DNA of 64,000 nt, from contig JAFJTR010000017.1 of the NCBI GenBank assembly GCA_022559985.1, forward strand, positions 62,001 to 126,000, in the 5' to 3' direction. The stretch's first letter is position 1. Every line of letters begins with the position of its first letter. A program made the position numbers and the translations under genes. This DNA is from Parastagonospora avenae f. sp. tritici 18332-5 (lineage: Eukaryota > Ascomycota > Dothideomycetes > Pleosporales > Phaeosphaeriaceae). This document shows, piece by piece, positions 56,899 through 64,000 of this stretch. The notes under the pieces are model-generated. The model saw only the letters and a list, made by a program, of their open reading frames with translations. It made no database searches and was not told the DNA's origin.

Positions 56899-57939
56899 AT
56901 GGCTACCAATGGCACAGCAGTAGAGAACAGCAAACAGCACAAGTTCAATCCGAACTTCACACAAGCTGTCATCAACGCTACAGGACCCAAAGCCACTCCA
57001 CGCGTCCGGCAGCTCACAGCGGGATTGATACAGCATCTCCATGACTTTGCTCGCGAGAATGAGCTCACGGTCGACGAATGGATGCAGGGTGTCGAGTTGG
57101 TATGCATGCATCACCAGTCCATATACACAGATTGCTGACAGCATACAGATGAACGCAGCCGGCAAAATGTCCGACGACAAACGCAACGAAGGTCAACTCC
57201 TCTGCGACATCCTCGGCCTTGAATCCCTCGTCGACGAGATTACCTACAAGCTTGCATCAGACGCCACCGATGAGCCCACATCAACTGCCATCCTCGGGCC
57301 CTTCTACCGCCACAACGCGCCCCAGCTTGCTATGGGCGCATGCATCGTCTCCGATGAGGTCAACAAGACGGGCGATAGGACGTGGATGCATGGCACTGTC
57401 ACGGACTTCAGGACTGGAAAGCCCATCGAGGGCGCGGTCGTGGATGTCTGGCATACAGCGCCAAATGGACTGTACGAGCAGCAGGATCCTAACCAGCCTG
57501 ACATGAATCTCAGAGGCAGGTTCACCACGGGCAAGGACGGAAAGTATGACTTTTACTGCTTGAGGCCGGTGCCGTACCCCATTCCGTTCGATGGGCCGGC
57601 TGGGAAGATTCTGCAGGCGTTGGATAGACATCCAATGAGACCGGCACATATCCACTTCTTGGTATGTTAAGATTCATGGCTGTGGTGTCTGTACGCTGAC
57701 TTTTGAAATAGCTCGCTGCGCCGGGATACAAACCTATCGTTACGCAGATCTTCGACCGGAACAGCAAGTACATTGATGACGACGCTGTTTTCGCAGTCAA
57801 AGACTCGTTGATTGTAGACTTCAAGCCTTTCCAAGGTGATCCCAAGGCTGATTTCGAGCTGCCATACGACTTCAAAATGGCGAGCTTCGAGGATGCAAAG
57901 AAGCACGGAGTCAACGGTACGACTGAGGAGAGCGCTTGA
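56899..57939 (+). CDS. Intradiol ring-cleavage dioxygenase (catechol/hydroxyquinol type)
   Basis: Exons 56899-57099, 57149-57661 and 57712-57939 give 313 residues. The N-terminal helical cap (RQLTAGLIQHLHDFARENEL) fits the catechol/hydroxyquinol 1,2-dioxygenase group. The catalytic domain starts at TSTAILGPFYRHNAP. Probable Fe(III) ligands are Tyr in NGLYEQQ (about 176), Tyr in VPYPIP (about 210) and the two His of RPAHIHF (about 235 and 237). No signal peptide, so intracellular. The enzyme opens catechol- or benzenetriol-type rings between the hydroxyls, feeding the 3-oxoadipate route of aromatic breakdown. The sequence alone does not settle catechol versus hydroxyquinol as substrate. Confidence 0.9.
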
Positions 57940-58506
57940 TTTTTTACAAAGTCAGGCATGGAGCAATATAAACCATCTCCTTTCCATGCACACTTCACTC
58001 TTGTTCGCATGTCGGTGTTCTAGGGAGCGACTTGCCCTCTAGCGTAACTCGTTCCGACAACAAGCGGCTCCATTCCGAGCGAGCGCCGATCCCCGCATTT
58101 GCACAACGTAGCTAGCCCGCTGACAACCGTGCCGCGGTAGACGACGCCCTACGCGCCTTGTCATGCCGATGTGATGTCTATGTAGTGACATGGTGCTAGT
58201 GTGGGACTACTTTGCTTCGCTGCTTGCTTCTTCCTTCCTCTTGCATCTTCTCGCTTATCACTGCCAAGTCGTCATTATCTACCAACGTGCTGGCAGTCGT
58301 CAAGGTAGATATGTGAATATATAAGGTCATTTGCAAGCTAACATGCGGTAGGCTTTAAGGAACTTGACACATTCAGGAAGCTTTGTGCTATACGAAGGGG
58401 CCTACACTTGTGTTCTCTTGACACGTGCTAGCGGGGGCAAACGCGAGAAGCATAGTCAAGAGTCGATCTTACCGATTGATCTGTCTGCAACAACAACCTT
58501 CTCGGT
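57940..58506. other. Intergenic upstream of pyruvate decarboxylase
   Basis: About 570 bp, C/T-rich at 58210-58265. No gene seen. Confidence 0.45.
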
Positions 58507-58514
58507 TATAAATA
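58507..58514 (+). promoter_or_regulatory. TATAAATA box of pyruvate decarboxylase gene
   Basis: TATAAATA lies 148-155 bp before the ATG at 58662 and is followed by a pyrimidine-rich leader. Both are typical of highly expressed fungal glycolytic genes. Confidence 0.55.
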
Positions 58515-58661
58515 CCGTGGCTGGCCTTCTCCTCCCTAGACTTTTACCTTTCTCCCACCTCTTTGGTTCAACCTTCACGACACAGCGTCAGTATTCTGTG
58601 CTCTCTTTGTTCACATCCCGAACCCGAAGCGTCTCTCCCCACCAAAGCAAAATCTCCAATC

Positions 58662-60504
58662 ATGGGAGAAATGCCTACCGGAAAGATCACCCTTGGGCGG
58701 TACATGTGGGAGCGCATCCACCAAATCGGCGTCGACACAATCTTCGGCGTACCAGGAGACTTCAACCTGCAATTCCTCGACTCCATCTTCCACGTCGACG
58801 GCCTGAAATGGATCGGCAACATGAACGAGCTCAACGCCTCATACGCCGCCGACGGCTACGCACGCGTCAAGGGCGTCCCGGGATGTGTCGTAACCACCCA
58901 TGGTGTTGGTGAGCTCAGTGCTTTGAATGGCATTGCGGGCGCCATGTCCGAGCAAGTCAAGCTCATCCATGTTGTTGGTCAGACCCCCCGACCTATACAG
59001 AAGAATCACATGATGATCCATCATTCTATTGGGAACAAGCCAGATCATCAGCTCTACAATAAGGCTTCTGAGGGCTTGCGGTACGCGGCGGCTGAGCTGT
59101 GGGATATCGAGACTGCACCGGCGGAGATTGATCGGGTCATTAGGGAGTGCTTCCTCAAGTCTGGGCCGGTATATATTTTCTTGCCGCTTGACCTTTCGAA
59201 GGAGCATGTTGATGCTAAGTTGTTGGATACGCCTATTAACACGAAGCCGGAAGTTGATGAGGCGGCTCAGGAGAAGGCAGTCAAGGCCGTTATTGAGGCC
59301 CTGAAGGAGGCCAAGCATCCGGCTATTATAGTTGACGCATGGACGCAGAGGTTTGGAGCGGCAGAAGAGGCACAACAGCTCGTCCAGAAACTCCACGTCC
59401 CGTGGTTCTGCGCGAACATGGGCAAGGGTGTAGTAAGCGAAGACGACGAGATGTATGTTGGTGTCTGGAACGGAGAGGTCAGTTCACCTGGCGTCAAGGA
59501 GGCAGCAAAAGCTGCTGATTTAGTCGTAAGTGATCCTTCCTACTGTTGCGAGTTACTTGCTCACTGTTCAGATCACTTTGGGCTACATTCCCTGCGACAC
59601 CAACTCAGCCGCCTTCTCGCGCCCTCTCTTCGACGAATCCACCATCCACATCAACCCGCAAGACGTCGTGGTCAAAGGCCAAATCTTCCTCAACACATCC
59701 ATCAAATCCCTTCTCTCCGCCCTAGCCACCGCCCTCCCCTCATCACCCCAGCACTCCATCCCCAAGCCCCAGCTCCCCGCCCCCAGAACCCCCCTCGACA
59801 AGGACGCAACCAAGCTCACCCAATCCTTCCTCTGGCCCGCCATCGAATCCTTCCTGCAGCCCAACGACCTGATCATCGGCGAAACCGGCACCTCCAACTT
59901 CGGCCTGTGCGACATCAAATTCCCGCCTAACGCGCGCTTCATCACGCAAATCTACTACGGCAGCATCGGCTTCGCGACCGCTGCAACTCTCGGCGTCGAA
60001 GTCGCGCGCTCGGAACTGCAATCTGACAAACCCAGTCGTACGGTGCTGTTCACAGGCGACGGCAGCATGGCGCTCACGATTCAGGAGATTGGCACCATGA
60101 TCGCGCAAAACCTGCCGATTGTGATTTTTGTGATTAATAACGCGGGATATACGATTGAGAGGTTGATCTGGGGCGCGAAACAAGCGTACAACGATATCAC
60201 ACCGACAAACTACTCGCACCTACTGCCGCTGTACAACCACCCTAATCCAGACACGTCATTTCATCGCGCGAGCACAAAGGCTGAGTTGAGCAGTATCCTT
60301 GGCTTGAAGGATTTGAGGCAGCCACGCGATTTGCAGCTCGTCGAGTTGGTGGTGGATAAGTTGGATACGAGTTGGAAGCTGGGCACGACGTTGGCGTGGA
60401 GGAGTGTGGAGCATAGGAAGTATTTGACGGAAGAGGGGTTTGTGGATACGTATGGGAATTGGGGGTTGGAGACGCAGGAGGGGGGGAAGGTTAAGTGGTT
60501 TTGA
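58662..60504 (+). CDS. pdcA: Pyruvate decarboxylase (ThDP-dependent)
   Basis: Exons 58662-59525 and 59572-60504 (46-nt intron, phase 0) give 598 residues, somewhat longer than the usual 560-570. The Glu that activates ThDP is in NELNASYAADGYAR (about 55). The HH pair is in MMIHHSIGN. The ThDP/Mg site is GDGSMALTIQEIGTM (about 450) with VINNAGYTIE closing the GDG-NN motif. The extra length lies mainly in a Ser/Pro-rich loop (SSPQHSIPKPQLPAPRTP) and a C-terminal tail ending GKVKWF. The enzyme converts pyruvate to acetaldehyde and CO2 in fermentation. Phenyl- or indole-pyruvate decarboxylation cannot be excluded. Cytosolic, no targeting signal. Confidence 0.92.
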
Positions 60505-61203
60505 GGGTGAGTGGAAGCTGTGATGTCGTGTGTTTAGTCCTGTCTTACTGGGCTTTTGGGAGGGAGTGTTTTGCTGGAGGGTCCTGGTGAGGCTGAGTGA
60601 GCTACTCGAAGGGAGTAGAAGTTTGAAGCGAGTTCAGTATTTGCAAATTCGTCTCCAAATAAGAATGTGGTCATGACATTTTGCGGGTTGTAGTGTTGTT
60701 ACCGGTACTCCATGTGAAGACGATGGTTGAATTTCCTCCGTCGAGATATCGGAAGTACTCAGATCGATCAATCACGTCTGTGCTGAACAAGCAGCAATTG
60801 TATTTGCATCGGTTTATCTGAAAGAGAACGCATGGTCATGTGCTACTTCTCGGAGGCGTGTGCCTCAATAGTGTAACGATGATAGCGGTGAAGGTATTTC
60901 TCAAACGACAGTGGGAGCAGCAATGAGCCAAACCTCAACCTTAATGCGACCTGACTTTCAGCCGGCTAAATATAATCGCGTCATCGCACGAGGCTGGGTT
61001 TTGAGCCTCGTTGACTGACCCCGCGATCCTGCCTTGCGCCACCGCTGCTGCTTGTCTCGACTCCCGGACACACAACACACCAACACCTTTACCGCGAACA
61101 ACAATCAACTGGTCATACATTGTATTCACAATTTCAGTTTTATGTTTAGTCTCCTTCTGTCGCACACTTCACGAGCTCGTACGATAGCAGTCTTCGCCAG
61201 ATC
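60505..61203. other. Intergenic, no gene seen
   Basis: About 700 bp between pyruvate decarboxylase and the HET pseudogene. No element ends recognised. Confidence 0.45.
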
Positions 61204-62036
61204 ATGGAGTTATATGGACTCCCAAGACACAGCCGGGCACATAGCTGCAAATATTGTCAGCGTATCGTGATTTGCCGTGAGCACTTTTTGAGTGGTACTT
61301 CCCGAATCAGACTACCGCATAAAGAATCGGAGGTCCTGCAAGCAATGAAAGATAATTGTGCGTTGATGATGTCTTTGCTGGGTTTAGGATGGCAGTTCGG
61401 AGCTCATCCACTCGAAGACAACTTTGATCAACTGATGAGACAGCACTGTAGTTCTTGGCTCAAAACTGGCTAATGGGATGGTAAATATTACGTTGTGATC
61501 TATTCACATAAGGTTCAGCGTCCACTGTGGCGAGATTTCACGCTGCGCATTCAGTACGAAGATTACCACAATCCGGGCGCTGAATGGAGCATCAAGCCAT
61601 CACCAGGTAAAACTCGTCGAGCGAAGTGGAGGAACCAGAAGCTAATTCTCCCTAGATATAGCTGTAGACGAGGCTTCAGAATATGTAGGAAGAGCGCTAG
61701 ATCCCTATGTTGGCTCTAAAGATAGCCTTCGACAGGCTCGCGAATGGCTGGACATATGCCATGATGCACATCCGTTGTGTGACAAAGCATCAAAAGACTT
61801 TGTACCCACACGCTTACTAAACTTTGGAATGGATGATTAAAGAGACACTGTCCGACTAATTGACACCTCTCAAGAGCACTTCGTCGTTTGGGCAGCCTTG
61901 AGTTATGTCTGGGGCGGTGGCCAAAGTCTCAGGACCACTGTATCTTCCAGAACTGAAATGAGCCAGCAAATGACTGTCTCGAGATTCTCCCGCACACTAC
62001 AAGATGCTTTGACCGTTTGCAAAGGACTAGGAATAC

Positions 62037-62240
62037 TGTCCGTACGCAAGTACGGCTTAATTCACGGCGCAATTGCGGCTCAATACAGTCTGTGCGCCAA
62101 GGGGCCACATGTAGATAAGAACCCTCCTTCTCCGCAAGGAGAGAGAGGGTAGTAGTCAAGTAATCAACAGAATCATCTTGCCTGCTCACCTTTTGGCGTA
62201 CGCCTGCGGGCGTACACATCCAATACCCGGTCAACCGACA
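62037..62240. mobile_element. LTR-like insertion A, 204 bp, in HET pseudogene
   Basis: Begins TGTCCGTACG and ends CAACCGACA, with TGT...ACA termini. Flanks are AATAC (62032-62036) and TATAC (62241-62245), a 4-of-5 match to a 5-bp target duplication. The left flank ends the GLGI part of the HET frame and the right flank enters QYLWVDIL. It contains hairpins CCGTAC-GCAA-GTACGG near the left end and GTACGC-CTGC-GGGCGTAC at about 62194-62214. No coding capacity, so a solo LTR or a short non-autonomous element. Confidence 0.7.
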
Positions 62241-62281
62241 TATACAGTATTTGTGGGTCGACATTTTATGTATTGTTTAGG

Positions 62282-62476
62282 TGTCAGATTAGTTCGAGGC
62301 TTTGCTCTATGAGGATGTCAGATAGCAGATTTCGCGCGTTACTGTCTTCACGATTAGGGATAGTCGAGTAACACAAAGCTTGGGTGTAACAACACGAATA
62401 AAAACAGAACACGTAGCAGGAACACAGCACAACAGGACAATCAATCAAGACTTCATCCAATCCGTCAAATCTGACA
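62282..62476. mobile_element. LTR-like insertion C, 195 bp, in HET pseudogene
   Basis: Begins TGTCAGATTAG and ends AAATCTGACA, so its termini are a 9-bp perfect inverted repeat. Flanks are TTAGG (62277-62281) and CTAGG (62477-62481), 4 of 5 matching. Its right end (CATCCAATCCGTCAAATC) resembles that of insertion A (CATCCAATACCCGGTCAACC), suggesting related LTRs. An alternative reading is a 197-bp inverted-repeat element (GTGTCAGATT...AATCTGACAC) with a 3-bp TAG duplication. Confidence 0.65.
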
Positions 62477-62970
62477 CTAGGATGACGAAGAATATCTTAC
62501 AAGAGAAATGGCCGCAACGCCTAAGATATATCAGAACGCATGGTTCACCATCTCAGCTTCCACAGCAGATGATGCATCAAAGGGGTTCCTAGAAGATCGA
62601 TGGTACTTGATGGCTGCTTTCACCAGAAGTATTATTTCGCTTCCATACTGCTTAGCAGATGGTTGGCTTAGTAGTAGTGGCTCCATTATTCTTGGTGAGA
62701 GGCCTGTACCCATTGGTTATGATGACAAAGCCCCGATACATCAGCGCGCATGGACATACCAAGAGCGAAGACTATTGCCAAGAGTGTTAGACTTTAACAG
62801 AACGACCCTCTCTTTCATTTGTCGCACTGGCAGATTTCGTCGAGGCCAAAGCCCCGAGCTATGGGCATCAAGTAAAGTCGATAAATTGGGCAGGGCATAG
62901 GCCGAACAAGAGCGAATACTGCCATGCATGGAGAATCACGAACTACCCAACTGGCATGCCATAGTCAGGG

Positions 62971-63176
62971 TGTTGCGATTATGAGGAGAAGCAGACCAAG
63001 TGCTGGTGTTCTGGTGCTACTTCCTCACTTATCGAGTATCTCTTACCTCAGCTATATCATAGATACGTCATATAAACAGACCCTGCTCTGGTCCCTTCTG
63101 GGATGGAGACGAGCAGAACAAGACAACACAACAATACACAATACTTTAATTAGACTGCATTTTCCACACTGCGACA
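62971..63176. mobile_element. LTR-like insertion B, 206 bp, perfect 5-bp duplication
   Basis: Begins TGTTGCGATT and ends CACTGCGACA. It is flanked by identical CAGGG at 62966-62970 and 63177-63181. The left flank ends the HET segment NWHAIVR and the right flank continues DYATRKLTYPNDKLKA. Its body differs from insertions A and C, so it probably belongs to another LTR family. No internal coding sequence, consistent with a solo LTR. Confidence 0.8.
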
Positions 63177-64000
63177 CAGGGACTACGCGACTCGCAAGCT
63201 CACATACCCGAACGACAAGCTCAAGGCCATTGCAGCTTTAGCTGAGTTATAAAGGATCCGTAACAAGCAGAAGTATGTGGCTGGTCTTTGGATGGAAACC
63301 CTTGTCCTCGATCTATGCTGGATTTCAAGTGGCGACGGGACTGGCATTGGGCTGACGCCACGGCCGTGTGAGTACCATGCGCCAAGCTGGTCCTGGGCAG
63401 CAATAGACGTAGGAACAACACGAGAGCTATTCCTCGATGATCTTGTTTATGGAAGTTGGGAAGGATACGATTGCAAGCTCGAGCCAAACGCTACAGTCGT
63501 TGATCTTTTCCTAGATCAGATACCACCAAACACAACATATGGACAAATCCGCACAGCAAGCTTGACTTCAGATGGACTCGCGTTGAGCACTAAGCGGTCC
63601 TTCGAAGACGGTTACCAGCTTCATCCGGAGTTAGCAGGAGGAAATTCCCTCTTCGCCTCCAGGGACGCCTTGGAGATATTGAACCCTGTCACCAAAGCTG
63701 AGTGGCCCGTGGTAGCTTTCGTTCTGGTGACGCGAACAGCAACGGGGAGAATCCCTCCAGACTTCCTCTTTGGCTTGTTCCTTGTTGAGCAAACCGCGGA
63801 ACAATACCGACGAGTGGGAACATTCCATCTAGACTTAGGTTCATATTGGGATCACACACACAATGAGCTTGTTGACGTTGGCAAGATATTCAAGCGACGT
63901 CGTATCACGATCGTATGATCTATGAAAGACGGACTAGCTGCGCACCGAAGTATGTGAGGATGGATGGCTTCTTTGAGCGGAAACAAGACATTTTCTTAGG

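Larger units (their letters stand above)
61204..63918 (+). pseudogene. HET-domain pseudogene with five stops and three insertions
   Basis: A HET protein can be followed across the region: a Cys-containing head from ATG 61204 (SCKYCQRIVI), a 49-nt intron (61607-61655), the first HET block ALSYVWGGG (about 61890), the second block QYLWVDILCIV (62246-62277), then KIYQNAWFTISAS, RAWTYQERRLLPRVLDF and APSWSWAAI to the stop at 63918. In-frame stops are TAA 61471, TAA 61838, TAG 62278, TAG 62898 and TAA 63250. Three LTR-like insertions interrupt the frame at 62037, 62282 and 62971; each, taken with one target duplication, is of a length that leaves the flanking frames in register. No TGA occurs among the five stops, which fits C-to-T change of CAA/CAG codons. 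The gene cannot make a full product. Confidence 0.85.

Noticed and set aside
56899..60504. Aromatic-degradation cluster of dioxygenase plus decarboxylase
   Set aside because: No regulator, transporter or other pathway enzyme is adjacent, and pyruvate decarboxylase has a separate, well-known role.

Overview
This window looks like nuclear DNA of a filamentous ascomycete (Pezizomycotina, most likely Dothideomycetes/Pleosporales). The genes carry short GT-AG introns (about 45-180 nt, often with CTAAT/CTAAC-like branch sites). The gene families are typical of these fungi: HET-domain proteins, a CFEM/PTH11-like receptor, a KapC-type bZIP factor, a CorA-like C-terminal protein and an extracellular GH3 beta-glucosidase. 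The order is my inference from overall gene flavour; no marker was aligned.

Layout. 1-8 kb is a decayed or accessory zone: the 5' end of an apparently frameshifted MFS transporter, a broken JmjC/cupin-like gene, an N-terminal HET-domain fragment, and a multi-exon gene ending in a CorA-like two-helix module. 8-31 kb is mostly ordinary: a multi-span membrane protein, a polyprenol reductase (DFG10 type) with a short tandem repeat just past its stop codon, a Hos4-like ankyrin protein, a Par14-type prolyl isomerase, an intact HET gene, a small glycine-rich protein, a CFEM/PTH11-like receptor opposite a cytochrome P450, the 15-kDa CHCH subunit of complex I, and an FHA-forkhead factor. 32-60 kb continues with a secreted beta-glucosidase, an RBR ubiquitin ligase, an Stm1-like ribosome-binding protein, KapC, an arrestin-like protein, a large disordered protein, Prp45/SKIP, an intradiol dioxygenase and a pyruvate decarboxylase. 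61-64 kb is again degenerate: one HET-domain pseudogene with five in-frame TAA/TAG stops and three separate LTR-like insertions of about 200 bp.

The most informative observation is this last locus. Three elements with TGT...ACA or TG...CA ends (62037-62240, 62282-62476, 62971-63176) each sit between 5-bp duplications (one perfect, two with 4 of 5 matching). Leaving out each element plus one duplication brings the HET frame back into register every time. All five stops are TAA or TAG at places that read as glutamine-compatible, which fits C-to-T mutation of the RIP kind.

Second-level observations are two in-frame, stop-free introns hidden inside long open frames (P450, forkhead), a likely extra C-terminal exon of the forkhead protein, a GC-AG intron in kapC, a 15-nt micro-exon in the CorA-like gene, and the 17/20-bp-spaced repeat array after DFG10. 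I found no tRNA, rRNA or CRISPR array. No clearly new multi-gene system is visible; the central 50 kb is mainly housekeeping and regulatory genes flanked by two decaying edges.
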